Assembly (NCBI GenBank): GCA_036378675.1
Contig: DASUWA010000007.1
Span: 62,001-126,000 of the forward strand
Direction of reading: 5' to 3'
Source of the DNA: Acidimicrobiales bacterium
GTDB lineage: Bacteria; Actinomycetota; Acidimicrobiia; Acidimicrobiales; Palsa-688
Length of the DNA: 64,000 nucleotides
Shown: piece by piece, positions 40,993 to 49,665 of the stretch
How positions within the stretch are numbered: the first letter of the stretch is position 1
Layout: every line of letters starts with the position of its first letter
Notes under the pieces: model-generated
Database searches by the model: none
Told to the model about the DNA's origin: nothing
The model's input: the letters and a program-made list of their open reading frames with translations, nothing else
Program-made: the position numbers and the translations under genes

Positions 40993-42882
40993 CTACGCCG
41001 ACTCACGCCTCCTGGCAACGATCGCGAGCAGGGTGGGCCCGTATCGAGCGGCCTTGACCGGGCCCAGGCCGGGCACCGCTACCAGCTCGTCGTCGTCTCT
41101 CGGGCGGAGGCTGGCTACCGCCGAGAGGGTGGCGTCGTGGAGGATCACGTACGGCGGAACCCCGCTGGCACGGGCGGCCTGCGAGCGCCACGAGCGGAGA
41201 GCGGAGACGATCTCCGGATCCGGATCCGGCCATCTCGACTCGTTGCGCTGGGCGCGTTTCCGCTGCCCGCCTCGCTGGCGATTGGCGGCGAGGGCTTGCC
41301 GCTGGGCGCGAAGGCGGTCCCGCCAAAAGTCGACGTCCGCCTCGGGATCGCGGGACTCGCCGTCGGAATTCTCGCCATTCTCGCGGCCCGATGGCCAGAT
41401 GAGCTCCAACCAGGGGGAGCACTCGCGGGGGACGGGGCGTCCCCCGAAGCTTCGCATTCGGGCCCAAGAGCAGTGGAGCTCACGGCTCGCGCGGGTGAGC
41501 GCCACGTACAGCAAGCGGCGTTCCTCGTCCAGGGCTTTGCGTCCTCCGGCCCGGGCTATCGGAACCAGCCCGGTCTCGAGACCCACCACCCACACTGCAT
41601 CCCACTCGAGTCCCTTCGCCCGGTGGAAGCTGCACAACGTGACGGAATCGCTCTTTTCAACCGGACCGGTCGGCTTCGTCGACGCCGTCTCGTCTTCTGG
41701 GCCTTCCGGTTCAGGCGACGGCGCCCAGTACGGAACGCCGGCACCATCGAGAGCATCCTTGAAGGCCGACAACTGGGCATTCGTGCGCGCCAGCACGGCC
41801 ATGTCCGACCAACTCCGGCCGTCGAGGTGCGCTCGCCTGATCGATAGGGCGGTGCCCTGCGCTTCGGCTGTGTCCGACCCATAACAGCGGATGGTCGGCT
41901 CCGGCCCGCTCTCCGTCGACGAAGCCAGCCGCGAGCCGGACTCCCCGAGGACGGCAGCCGCAGCCCGGACGATCTGAGGAGTGCAACGGTGGTTGTGGTC
42001 GAGGCTGACCACTTCGGTGGTTGGCCAGCGTTCGCCGACGAGCGAAAGCAGCCCGACCTCGGCGCCGTTCCAGCCGTAGATGGCCTGGTTGGGATCGCCG
42101 ACGGCACACAGGTCCGGTCTGGGTCCCAGCCAGGCGAGGAGCAGTCTGAACTGGACAGGGTTCAAGTCCTGGAACTCGTCGACGAAGACGTGCCGCCACC
42201 GCCAGCGCTGGGCAGCGGCGAAGTCGGGGTCGCGCTCCATCGCATCGGCGCACCCGGCGAGCAGGTCGTCGAAATCGATCAGCCCGCGCCGGGTCTTCTC
42301 GTGCTCGTAGCGGGCGTAGAGGGCGGAGACCTCGTCCGCCCGCGACCCGGAAGGCACCGCCCTTCCATGCAGCTTGAGCGACTCGACCAGGTGGTCCGGT
42401 GGGATCATCCGCGCTTTGGCCCATTCGATCAGCGACGCGAGTTCAGAGACCGGCACAGACGAGAGCCCAGGCCGGGCGGCAGCGAGCGGCCCGAGAAGGC
42501 GGCTCTTACGATCGAGGAGCACCGGAGGAGTGCGCCGGCGGTCGGCCCACCACCGGCGAAGCTGGCTGGAGGCGATCGCGTGAAATGTGCCCGCGCAGAT
42601 CTGGCCCCGCATGCCGAGAGCGTGAAGGCGTTCCTGCAGTTCGCCGGCAGCCTTGCGGGTGAACGTCAGAGCCAGAACATGGCTCGCCTCGCCGCTGCCG
42701 CTGGCCACCCGGTACGCGATCCGCCGGGTCAGTACCCGGGTCTTACCGGCGCCGGCGGATGCGACGACGATCAGCGGGGCTGCGTCTGTCGTGACCGCGG
42801 TCCGTTGGGCCGGGGTCAGATCGAGCAGCAGCTGTTCAGGGTCGAATCCCCTGGTTATCGCTGACGCGGCCCGGTCGTGCAC
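40993..42882 (-). CDS. uvrD2: UvrD2-type superfamily 1 DNA helicase with HRDC domain
   Basis: A 629-residue SF1A helicase. Motifs: Q-motif region LDLTPAQRTAV, motif I ASAGAGKTRV (41-50), Ia LALTFTRKAAGELQERL, motif II VFVDEFQDLNPVQF, motif III AVGDPNQAIYGWNGA, IV LDHNHRC, V LCSFHRAKGLEWDAVWVVGL, VI LLYVALTRASRELH. The C-terminus after an arginine-rich linker holds an HRDC domain (ASGVPPYVILHDATL, then LVAVPGLGPVKAARYG). This is the actinobacterial UvrD2, a DNA-unwinding enzyme in repair. The GTG start is preceded by TATCTT 7 nt upstream. It is divergent from the PH-domain gene across a gap containing a large palindrome. Confidence 0.93.
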   Translation of the reverse strand: MHDRAASAITRGFDPEQLLLDLTPAQRTAVTTDAAPLIVVASAGAGKTRVLTRRIAYRVASGSGEASHVLALTFTRKAAGELQERLHALGMRGQICAGTFHAIASSQLRRWWADRRRTPPVLLDRKSRLLGPLAAARPGLSSVPVSELASLIEWAKARMIPPDHLVESLKLHGRAVPSGSRADEVSALYARYEHEKTRRGLIDFDDLLAGCADAMERDPDFAAAQRWRWRHVFVDEFQDLNPVQFRLLLAWLGPRPDLCAVGDPNQAIYGWNGAEVGLLSLVGERWPTTEVVSLDHNHRCTPQIVRAAAAVLGESGSRLASSTESGPEPTIRCYGSDTAEAQGTALSIRRAHLDGRSWSDMAVLARTNAQLSAFKDALDGAGVPYWAPSPEPEGPEDETASTKPTGPVEKSDSVTLCSFHRAKGLEWDAVWVVGLETGLVPIARAGGRKALDEERRLLYVALTRASRELHCSWARMRSFGGRPVPRECSPWLELIWPSGRENGENSDGESRDPEADVDFWRDRLRAQRQALAANRQRGGQRKRAQRNESRWPDPDPEIVSALRSWRSQAARASGVPPYVILHDATLSAVASLRPRDDDELVAVPGLGPVKAARYGPTLLAIVARRRESA

Positions 42883-42889
42883 CCGGCCG

Positions 42890-42895
42890 AAGATA
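42890..42895 (-). promoter_or_regulatory. -10 box of uvrD2 (leaderless)
   Basis: TATCTT on the minus strand ends 7 nt before the GTG at 42882. Confidence 0.55.
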
Positions 42896-42939
42896 CGGAG
42901 GGGGTGTGACGATTTGGTGGACCCTCAAAAATGACGGCG

Positions 42940-42995
42940 CCGGTTGCGCGCCTGGCGATGATCCCCCCGAATCATCGAGCCGGCGCTGCAACCGG
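42940..42995. repeat. 56-bp imperfect palindrome between uvrD2 and the PH-domain gene
   Basis: Outer arms CCGGTTGC (42940-42947) and GCAACCGG (42988-42995) pair perfectly. Inside them GCGCC/GGCGC, GGC/GCC and GATGAT/ATCATC also pair, with one T-T position and a GA bulge, around the loop CCCCCCGA. Total about 22 pairs. Both flanking genes appear to be leaderless and divergent, so neither message contains this element. Confidence 0.85.
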
Positions 42996-43070
42996 GCACC
43001 TGTCGAGGCCCGAAGCATGCCTTGCCCCCAGGCGTTTCGTCAAGCACTGCCCTGAAAAGCCCGCCGGGAT

Positions 43071-43076
43071 TAGCTT
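43071..43076 (+). promoter_or_regulatory. -10 box of the PH-domain gene (leaderless)
   Basis: TAGCTT ends 6 nt before the GTG at 43083. Confidence 0.5.
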
Positions 43077-43082
43077 GTGCGC

Positions 43083-43688
43083 GTGCGTTTCCGAAGGCGA
43101 TTGAGCCCGGGGGAGGAGGTAGTTCTCGACACCCACCCGCACTGGTGGTACCTGGCGGGGCCGGTCGTCGTCGTGGTCGTCGTCATCGCCGGAGCAGCGA
43201 CGGGCGCGATCGAGCACGCTCCCTCGTGGGCTGGATGGCTGTCGCTTGCTGCGTTAGCGCTGAGCGTGGGCTGGCTGCTCGCTCGCTACTCACGCTGGCG
43301 GACCACCCGGCTGGTGGTGACCAACCGCCGGCTGATCGAGAGGCGCGGGTTGTTTTCGAGACGAGGCCGGGAGATCCCGTTGATGGCGCTGAGCGACGTC
43401 AGCTTCCATCAGACTTTCTTCGAACGGCTCATCGGGGCCGGCACCGTGGTGATCGAATCGGCGGGTAGGGATTCTCGGGAGAGCTTTCCGGATCTTCCGC
43501 ATCCCGCCCACATCCACGACGAGATCTACACCCAGCTCGACGCCGCTCGTCGCGCTTACCAGACGTCGGGATCGGCTCCCGCCTCGATACCCGAGCAGAT
43601 CGACCAGCTCGACCAGCTCCGCCGGCGAGGCGTGATCTCGGACGCCGAGTTCGAGGAGAAGAAGTCCCGCCTGCTCGACAAGTTGTGA
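43083..43688 (+). CDS. Membrane protein with bacterial PH domain and C-terminal SHOCT motif
   Basis: A 201-residue protein. Two membrane segments lie close together near the N-terminus (WYLAGPVVVVVVVIAGAATG and WAGWLSLAALALSVGWLLA). They are followed by a YdbS-type PH domain (TTRLVVTNRRLIERRGLFSRRGREIPL, VSFHQTFFERLIGAGTVVIES), and a C-terminal SHOCT-like helix pair (QIDQLDQLRRRGVISDAEFEEKKSRLL). It probably sits at the inner membrane with the PH domain in the cytoplasm. GTG 43083 is preferred over GTG 43077 because of the -10 spacing. Two small tandem hairpins follow the stop. Confidence 0.85.
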   Translation: MRFRRRLSPGEEVVLDTHPHWWYLAGPVVVVVVVIAGAATGAIEHAPSWAGWLSLAALALSVGWLLARYSRWRTTRLVVTNRRLIERRGLFSRRGREIPLMALSDVSFHQTFFERLIGAGTVVIESAGRDSRESFPDLPHPAHIHDEIYTQLDAARRAYQTSGSAPASIPEQIDQLDQLRRRGVISDAEFEEKKSRLLDKL

Positions 43689-43707
43689 CTCCGTGACATC
43701 GGCCCGG

Positions 43708-43758
43708 ATGGGGCCCCAACCCCATCCTCCTCCGGATGCGTGGGGGCCCCAGCCCCAC
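43708..43758 (+). terminator. Two tandem similar hairpins after the PH-domain gene
   Basis: ATGGGG CCCCAA CCCCAT (43708-43725) and GTGGGG GCCCCAG CCCCAC (43740-43758) are near-copies, each a 6-bp stem. The second contains an alternative GTG for the next gene. They may end the upstream message or be a short duplicated element. Confidence 0.45.
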
Positions 43759-43766
43759 GCCCGGCC

Positions 43767-44480
43767 GTGACGCCGGCCGACACGAGACCGCGGGTCGTCA
43801 GCCTGGTCCCGTCGATCACTGAGACGCTTCTCGCATGGGGCGTGCCCCCCGTCGCCGTCACCCGGTTCTGCGAGGCGCCCGACCTCCCGAAGGTGGGCGG
43901 GACAAAGAATCCCGACGTCGAAGCGATCATCGCCCTTCACCCCGATGTGGTGCTCATGGACCGGGAGGAGAACCGCTCGGAGGACGCCGACGCCCTCGCC
44001 GCGGCAGGACTCAGAGTTCACGCCACCCACGTCCTGTCGGTCGGCGATGTCGGCCCGGCGCTTCAAGAGATCTCGCACGTGCTCGGCGCGGAAACGGAGA
44101 GCCCCGAAGCCGAGGTCGACGCACCGCCCGCGGAGCATTTTTTCCGAGCCTGGATACCGATATGGCGGCGGCCCTGGATGACCCTGAACGGGTCGACGTA
44201 CGGTTCGTCGTTGCTGGCCCTCGCCGGCATCGACAACATCTTCGCCCCCCAACCGGACACCTACCCGCAAGCCGGGCCCGACCAGGCGAAGGCCCTCCAA
44301 GCCGACGTGGTCCTCGCCCCTTCGGAGCCGTACCCCTTCTCGGAGCGTCACCGCGCAGAGCTCGAGCTCGTCGCGCCAGTCGTGTTCGTCGATGGCCGGG
44401 ATCTGTTCTGGTGGGGAAGCAGGACACCCGAAGCGGCGGTTCGCCTGCGTGCGTTGGCGGCTGGCCTGGCGAAGCGGTAA
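43767..44480 (+). CDS. BtuF-like helical-backbone substrate-binding protein without a signal peptide
   Basis: A 237-residue protein of the helical-backbone metal-receptor/BtuF group: RVVSLVPSITETLLAWG, VAVTRFCEAP, KNPDVEAIIALHPDVVLMDREEN, GLRVHATHVLSVGDV, and RPWMTLNGSTYGSSLLALAGIDN. These are the usual landmarks of vitamin B12 or siderophore binding proteins. It has no signal peptide or lipobox, so unlike transport receptors it should be cytoplasmic. No permease or ATPase gene adjoins it, so it is unlikely to be an importer component here. I chose GTG 43767 because the earlier GTG 43740 is inside the hairpin region and adds only Pro/Ala residues. Confidence 0.8.
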   Translation: MTPADTRPRVVSLVPSITETLLAWGVPPVAVTRFCEAPDLPKVGGTKNPDVEAIIALHPDVVLMDREENRSEDADALAAAGLRVHATHVLSVGDVGPALQEISHVLGAETESPEAEVDAPPAEHFFRAWIPIWRRPWMTLNGSTYGSSLLALAGIDNIFAPQPDTYPQAGPDQAKALQADVVLAPSEPYPFSERHRAELELVAPVVFVDGRDLFWWGSRTPEAAVRLRALAAGLAKR

Positions 44481-44530
44481 GTATCGGCGCGCGACACCGC
44501 GAGTAAGCGCGGAGTGAAGGGAGTGGGAGA

Positions 44531-45688
44531 GTGACCGGTCCGCTGAAGGGATTCAGGATCGTCGAGCTGGCCGGGATCGGCCCCGGGCCCTTCGCCGGGA
44601 TGATGCTGGCCGACATGGGTGCCGAAGTTCTCCGGGTGGACCGTTCGCAATCGGTTCGCGAGGGAGCCGGGCCGATCCACTTCGACGTGCTCGGTCGTGG
44701 CCGGCGATCGGTCGGCGTCGATCTGAAGCACCCCGACGGCAGGGAGGCGGTTCTGCGCCTCGTTGAACACGCGGACGCTCTGATCGAGGGTTTCCGTCCC
44801 GGCGTGACCGAACGGCTCGGGCTCGGACCCGAAGACTGCCTCGCCCGGAACCCGCGCCTCGTGTACGGCCGGATGACCGGATGGGGGCAGGACGGCCCGT
44901 ACGCGCCGACGGCCGGCCACGACATCAACTACATCGCGCTCAGCGGAACGCTCGGAATGATCGGCAGATCCGGTGAACCGCCGGTCCCGCCGCTGAACCT
45001 GATCGGAGACTTCGGCGGCGGGGGGATGCTGCTCGCCTACGGCATCGTGTGCGCGCTGCTCGAAACGTCGCGCTCCGGTGAGGGTCAGTTGATCGACGCC
45101 GCGATGGTCGACGGCGCAGCGCTGCTCGCCGCAATGATCCACGGCATGCGTGCATCGGGTCTGTGGGGCGACGGACGGGGCACCAACATGCTCGACACAG
45201 GAGCCTTCTATTACGAGGTATACGAGACCGCCGACGGCCGGTACATCTCACTCGGATCGATCGAGCCGCAGTTCTACGACGTCATGACCCGCTTGACCGG
45301 CCTCGCGGAGGACGCTGACGGGTTGGGGCCGTTGCCGGGCCAGCAGGACCGCGCCTCATGGCCACGAATGAAAGAGCGCCTCGCAGCCTTGATCAAGACC
45401 AGGACGCGCGACGAATGGTGCGCCATCCTCGAGGGGACCGACGCTTGCTTCGCCCCGGTCCTGGAACCGGGCGAAGCGCCGGACCATCCGCACAATCAGG
45501 CCAGAGGGACGTTCGTCGTGCGCGACGGTGTCGTCCAACCGGCGCCGGCGCCCCGGTTCAGCCGTACCGTGCCGGAGATCTCGGGACCGCCCCCGGCCGC
45601 CGGCATGCACACCGACGAGGCGCTCGCGGCTTGGGGCTTCGCGGGCGACGAGATCTCGAAGCTCCGCGAGGTCGGCGCGATCCACTAG
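44531..45688 (+). CDS. CaiB/BaiF family CoA-transferase, alpha-methylacyl-CoA racemase-like
   Basis: A 385-residue class III CoA enzyme: FRIVELAGIGPGPFAGMMLADMGAEVLRVD at the N-terminus, GRRSVGVDLKHPDGREAV, NPRLVYGRMTGWGQDGP. The residues that match the Amacr catalytic set rather than formyl-CoA transferase are the His in AGHDINYIALSG, the Asp in LIGDFGGGGMLLA, and the Glu in GSIEPQFYDVM. It therefore probably racemises 2-methyl-branched acyl-CoA, consistent with branched lipid or sterol side-chain breakdown. Start GTG 44531 follows AGGGAG. Its nearest co-directional gene is unrelated. Confidence 0.9.
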   Translation: MTGPLKGFRIVELAGIGPGPFAGMMLADMGAEVLRVDRSQSVREGAGPIHFDVLGRGRRSVGVDLKHPDGREAVLRLVEHADALIEGFRPGVTERLGLGPEDCLARNPRLVYGRMTGWGQDGPYAPTAGHDINYIALSGTLGMIGRSGEPPVPPLNLIGDFGGGGMLLAYGIVCALLETSRSGEGQLIDAAMVDGAALLAAMIHGMRASGLWGDGRGTNMLDTGAFYYEVYETADGRYISLGSIEPQFYDVMTRLTGLAEDADGLGPLPGQQDRASWPRMKERLAALIKTRTRDEWCAILEGTDACFAPVLEPGEAPDHPHNQARGTFVVRDGVVQPAPAPRFSRTVPEISGPPPAAGMHTDEALAAWGFAGDEISKLREVGAIH

Positions 45689-45692
45689 CTCG

Positions 45693-45935
45693 TCAACCGT
45701 CGAGGTGAACGACGGGGCAGGTGAGAGTGCGAGTGATTCCCTCGATCATCTGCAGCCTGCTGACGATCATCCGACCGAGCTCGTCTACCGACTCGGCTTC
45801 GGCCTTCACGATCACGTCATACGGTCCGGTCACATCGTCGGCTGCGATCACACCGGAGATGTCCCTGACGTGATCGGCGACCGAAGCGGCCTTCCCGACC
45901 TCGGTCTGGATGAGGACATATGCGCTGACGCCCAT
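45693..45935 (-). CDS. Stand-alone Lrp/AsnC ligand-binding (RAM) domain protein
   Basis: An 80-residue protein with only the RAM domain of Lrp/AsnC regulators: MGVSAYVLIQTEVGKAASVA, ISGVIAADDVTGPYDVIVKAEAESVDELG, then RLQMIEGITRTLTCPV. It lacks the DNA-binding helix-turn-helix, so it is probably an amino-acid sensor that modulates a partner or a full-length Lrp. A good ribosome binding site (AAGGAG, 7 nt) and TAGGAT (45968-45973 on this strand) precede the ATG. Confidence 0.85.
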   Translation of the reverse strand: MGVSAYVLIQTEVGKAASVADHVRDISGVIAADDVTGPYDVIVKAEAESVDELGRMIVSRLQMIEGITRTLTCPVVHLDG

Positions 45936-45967
45936 CGATCAACTCCTTGTGCCGGGACCGTTTCCCG

Positions 45968-45973
45968 ATCCTA
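45968..45973 (-). promoter_or_regulatory. -10 box of the Lrp-like gene
   Basis: TAGGAT on the minus strand, 32 nt before the ATG at 45935, with a Shine-Dalgarno site between: one of the few genes here with an ordinary leader. Confidence 0.45.
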
Positions 45974-45994
45974 GGTGCCCAGCGCGGCCGGACT

Positions 45995-47797
45995 TCAGCC
46001 CAGGCGTTTTTCGAGCTTGGCCAGCTCGTCGTAGAGAGCATCGGGGACCCGGTCACCGAGCTTCTCGTAGTGCTCGGAGATAAGAGGTACCTCCTGCCTC
46101 CAGCCGTCGACGTCGACTCGCAGCAGCTCGTCCATGTCGGTAGGTGTCACGTCCACGCCGTCGGTTGGGATCGCGTCGGAGGTCGGGAGCAGGCCGATTG
46201 GTGTTTCGACGGCGTCGCCCCGCCCGGCGCAGCGCTCGAAGACCCATTCGAGGACCCGGCTGTTCTCGCCATAACCGGGCCACAGGAACTTCCCGTCCGG
46301 TCCTTTTCGAAACCAGTTCACGTAAAAAAGACGGGGCAGCCTGTCGCTATCGCTCTTCTCACCGATGTCGAGCCAGTGGCTGAAGTAGTCGGCCATGTTG
46401 TAGCCACAGAACGGAAGCATGGCGAACGGGTCGCGGCGGAGCTTGCCCACCGCTCCCGCGGCTGCTGCCGTCGTCTCGGACGCCATGATCGAACCGAGGA
46501 AGACGCCGTGCTGCCAGTCGAACGCTTCGGTCACGAGCGGGATGACGCTGGAGCGTCGCCCGCCGAAGAGAATGGCCGAGATGGGAACGCCCTGAGGTGA
46601 TTCCCATTCGGGCGCGATCGCCGGATCCTGCGAGGCCGGGGCGGTGAACCTCGCGTTGGGGTGCGCTGCGGGCGTCTCCGACTCGGGCGTCCAGTCGTGG
46701 CGTTTCCAGTCGGTCAGATGCGCCGGCTTGTCCTGGGTCATTCCCTCCCACCAAACGTCACCGTCGTCGGTGAACGCGGTGTTGGTGAAGATGCAGTTCT
46801 GGGAGAGAGTGAGCATCGCGTTGAGGTTGGTCTTGTTGTTCGTACCCGGCGCCACGCCGAAGAACCCGTACTCGGGGTTGATCGCCCACAGGCGCCCGTC
46901 CTCGCCGAACTTCATCCAGCAGATGTCGTCCCCGATGGTCTCGACCTTCCAGCCGGGGAGGGTGGGGATGAGCATCGCCAGGTTGGTCTTGCCGCACGCC
47001 GAGGGGAACGCCCCGGTTACGTAGCGGACCTCTCCCTTGGGTGACGTCAGCTTGAGGATCAGCATGTGCTCGGCGAGCCAACCGTCGTCGCGCGCCATGA
47101 CAGAAGCGATCCGCAGCGCGAAGCACTTCTTGCCGAGCAGGGCGTTCCCGCCGTACCCGGAGCCGAACGACCAGATCTCGCGGGTTTCGGGGAAGTGGAC
47201 TATGTATTTGTTTTCGCTGTTGCAGGGCCAGGGAACATCCTGCTGGCCTGCTTCGAGAGGCGCGCCGACCGAGTGGACGCAAGGCACGAACTCGCCGTCC
47301 CTACCGAGGACTTCGAGGGCCCCGCGGCCCATACGGGTCATGATTCGCATGCTCGCAGCTACGTAGGCCGAGTCGGTCAACTCCACGCCGATGTGGGCTA
47401 TCGGCGAACCGAGGGGACCCATCGAGAAGGGCACCACATACATGGTGCGACCCCGCATGCACCCCCGGTACAGATCGCGGAGGACCTTCTTCATCTCCTT
47501 CGGATCCCGCCAGTTGTTGGTGGCGCCCGCATCCTCCTCGTGCTCTGAGCAGATGAAGGTGCGGTCCTCGACGCGGGCAACGTCCCCCGGATCCGATGTC
47601 GCCCAGTAGCTGTTCGGCCGCTTAGCTTCGGACAACCGTGTGAAGGTCCCCGCTTCTACGAGCTCAGCGCACAGCTCGTCGTACTCCTCCGCCGACCCGT
47701 CACACCAAATCACCTGGTCGGGCTCGGTGAGGGCTGCCCACTCCTGGACCCACGCGAGGAGGCGTGGGTGGTCCGTCAGGGGCTCAGTGGAGGTCAC
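45995..47797 (-). CDS. pckG: Phosphoenolpyruvate carboxykinase (GTP)
   Basis: GTP-dependent conversion of oxaloacetate to PEP, used in gluconeogenesis, 600 residues. Motifs: the PEP-binding arginine region [23 protein letters not shown], kinase-1a [15 protein letters not shown] with the reactive Cys, kinase-2 [14 protein letters not shown], and the guanine-binding region [19 protein letters not shown]. The active-site lid ([19 protein letters not shown]) is present. The GTG start is preceded by a GGAGAAATT ribosome binding site, 8 nt away. It is divergent from thiL. The GTP type rather than the ATP type is normal for actinobacteria. Confidence 0.96.
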   Translation of the reverse strand: MTSTEPLTDHPRLLAWVQEWAALTEPDQVIWCDGSAEEYDELCAELVEAGTFTRLSEAKRPNSYWATSDPGDVARVEDRTFICSEHEEDAGATNNWRDPKEMKKVLRDLYRGCMRGRTMYVVPFSMGPLGSPIAHIGVELTDSAYVAASMRIMTRMGRGALEVLGRDGEFVPCVHSVGAPLEAGQQDVPWPCNSENKYIVHFPETREIWSFGSGYGGNALLGKKCFALRIASVMARDDGWLAEHMLILKLTSPKGEVRYVTGAFPSACGKTNLAMLIPTLPGWKVETIGDDICWMKFGEDGRLWAINPEYGFFGVAPGTNNKTNLNAMLTLSQNCIFTNTAFTDDGDVWWEGMTQDKPAHLTDWKRHDWTPESETPAAHPNARFTAPASQDPAIAPEWESPQGVPISAILFGGRRSSVIPLVTEAFDWQHGVFLGSIMASETTAAAAGAVGKLRRDPFAMLPFCGYNMADYFSHWLDIGEKSDSDRLPRLFYVNWFRKGPDGKFLWPGYGENSRVLEWVFERCAGRGDAVETPIGLLPTSDAIPTDGVDVTPTDMDELLRVDVDGWRQEVPLISEHYEKLGDRVPDALYDELAKLEKRLG

Positions 47798-47878
47798 GGC
47801 TTGAATTTCTCCTTACAGCATCCGACTACTTCACTGCCTACGCTTCCCCCTTGTGGATGAGGGTAACGGATCAGCGCC

Positions 47879-48781
47879 GTGACGGGCGAGTTTGCCGCGA
47901 TCGAGTCGATTCGCGGCCGCCTGCGCCACCCGCCGACCGACGACGAGGTGTGGATCGGCGATGACGCCGCCGTCCTCCCCGCCACGGGAGACGGCGTCCT
48001 GTTGCTGGCAGTCGACACCGTGGTCGCCGCTGTCCACGCCGACCTGGCCTTGACCAGCCTGGCCGATTTCGGGTGGAAGGCAGTCGCGGCGTCGGTCAGC
48101 GACATCGCGGCGATGGGGGGTGACCCCGGCTATGTCCTTGTCAGCGTTTCCGGCCCAACTGGGACCGACCTCGACGAGCTCTACCGGGGGATACGAGATG
48201 CGTCGGAGACGTTCGGCTGCCCTGTGGTCGGGGGCGACCTGACCAACGCGCGCGAGCTGGTAGTGAGCGTGACCGTGTCAGGCACTTGCCCTGGCCGGCC
48301 GGTGCTGCGCAGTGGTGCGCGTCCCGGACATCTGGTCTGGGTCACCGGACCGGTGGGCTCCTCGGCCGCCGGCCTCCGGCTCCTCCGTGACGGGATCCGA
48401 GACCGCGATCCACTCGTGGCCGCGCACGCCCGCCCGGTGCCTCGCTTGGCCGAAGGGAGCGCGGCCCGGCTCGCCGGCGCGACCGCCATGATCGATGTGT
48501 CCGACGGGCTGGCCGCCGACCTCGGTCACCTCGCGGGATCATCAGGAGTCGACGTCGACCTCGCCGAGGTCCCCGTCGCGGTTGGGGCATCTCTAGACGA
48601 AGGGCTTCACGGCGGGGAAGACTTCGAGCTTGTGTTCTGTGCTCCTCCGGAGGCCGAGGTCCTTCCCGCCTTCGGGGGTTTGCGGCAGCCGATCCGCATC
48701 GGCGTGTGCGTTCAAGGGGCCGGGGTTCTGCGGATGAACGGAGCGGAGCTGTCGCCCGCCGGTTGGGAGCACCGTTGGTGA
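47879..48781 (+). CDS. thiL: Thiamine-monophosphate kinase
   Basis: Phosphorylates thiamine monophosphate to the active diphosphate, 300 residues. Motifs: [13 protein letters not shown], the metal-binding [66 protein letters not shown], and [12 protein letters not shown]. The start is GTG. The stop overlaps the thiD start (GTGA), so the two act as one thiamine unit. I looked for a TPP riboswitch upstream and saw none. Confidence 0.94.
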   Translation: MTGEFAAIESIRGRLRHPPTDDEVWIGDDAAVLPATGDGVLLLAVDTVVAAVHADLALTSLADFGWKAVAASVSDIAAMGGDPGYVLVSVSGPTGTDLDELYRGIRDASETFGCPVVGGDLTNARELVVSVTVSGTCPGRPVLRSGARPGHLVWVTGPVGSSAAGLRLLRDGIRDRDPLVAAHARPVPRLAEGSAARLAGATAMIDVSDGLAADLGHLAGSSGVDVDLAEVPVAVGASLDEGLHGGEDFELVFCAPPEAEVLPAFGGLRQPIRIGVCVQGAGVLRMNGAELSPAGWEHRW

Positions 48782-49599
48782 CGCCCGGCGGCCGCTTGTC
48801 GACCATCCCGGTGGCGCTGACGATCGCCGGCTCGGACTCGGGGGGCGGTGCCGGCATACAGGCCGACTTGAAGACTTTCGAGGCTTTCGGGGTGTGGGGC
48901 ACGTCCGCGATCACGGGCGTGACCGCGCAGAACACTCTCGGCGTTCAGGACGCGATGGTGCTTCCGCCGCAGCTCGTCCAGGCTCAGATCGAGTCCGTGG
49001 CGATGGACCTAGGTGTCTGCGCCGCCAAGACCGGGATGCTCGGCAACAGCGGGGTCATCCAGGCGGTCGCGTCGGCCGTGTCGAGGTGCGAGATCTCGCC
49101 GCTGGTGATCGACCCGGTACTCGTTACCAGCCACGGCGAGATGCTTCTCGAGAAGACAGCGATCGGCGTCCTGTGCGACCTGCTTCTTCCGATCTGCGCG
49201 GTGGCGACCCCCAACCTTCCCGAGGCGGAAGCGATCCTCGGACGCCCGGTCGACGGTCTCGAAGGAATGGTCGCCGCGGCCGGTCAGATCGCGGAGCGCG
49301 GGGCGCGGGCCGTCTTCGTCAAAGGAGGCCACATGGAAGGCCCCGATTCGACGGACGTGCTGTGGTGGGAGGGGGAGGTCCATTTTCTCGAGGGTCCCAG
49401 GATCCCGGGCCGGAACACCCACGGCACAGGCTGCACCCTGTCGGCTGCGATCTGCGCCGAGCTAGCGCGCGGCAAGGACATCCTCGCCGCGTGTAAGTCC
49501 GCGAAGGACTTCGTCACGGCAGCGATCGTCGGCGGGCCGGACGTCGGCTCCGGCGTAGGACCGGTCAACCCGGGTTGGTCCCGCAAGCCAATGGAGTAG
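48778..49599 (+). CDS. thiD: Bifunctional hydroxymethylpyrimidine kinase / phosphomethylpyrimidine kinase
   Basis: Phosphorylates the pyrimidine half of thiamine twice. Ribokinase-fold motifs: [18 protein letters not shown] at the N-terminus, [52 protein letters not shown] and the ATP/catalytic end [13 protein letters not shown]. The protein is 273 residues with the GTG start at 48778 that overlaps the thiL stop. The longer frame start at 48706 lies inside thiL. No thiE, thiC or thiG is in the window. Confidence 0.95.
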   Translation: MTPGGRLSTIPVALTIAGSDSGGGAGIQADLKTFEAFGVWGTSAITGVTAQNTLGVQDAMVLPPQLVQAQIESVAMDLGVCAAKTGMLGNSGVIQAVASAVSRCEISPLVIDPVLVTSHGEMLLEKTAIGVLCDLLLPICAVATPNLPEAEAILGRPVDGLEGMVAAAGQIAERGARAVFVKGGHMEGPDSTDVLWWEGEVHFLEGPRIPGRNTHGTGCTLSAAICAELARGKDILAACKSAKDFVTAAIVGGPDVGSGVGPVNPGWSRKPME

Positions 49600-49665
49600 A
49601 GCGGCGGACCAAGGCCTGGATGACATCACATCGATCGAGGGGCACTAGCGCTCAAGTGACGCGGC

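Noticed and set aside
47798-47878. Possible TPP riboswitch upstream of thiL
   Set aside because: The conserved CUGAGA and ACC-CUGA-UCNGG-type elements are absent; the gap is only 81 bp.
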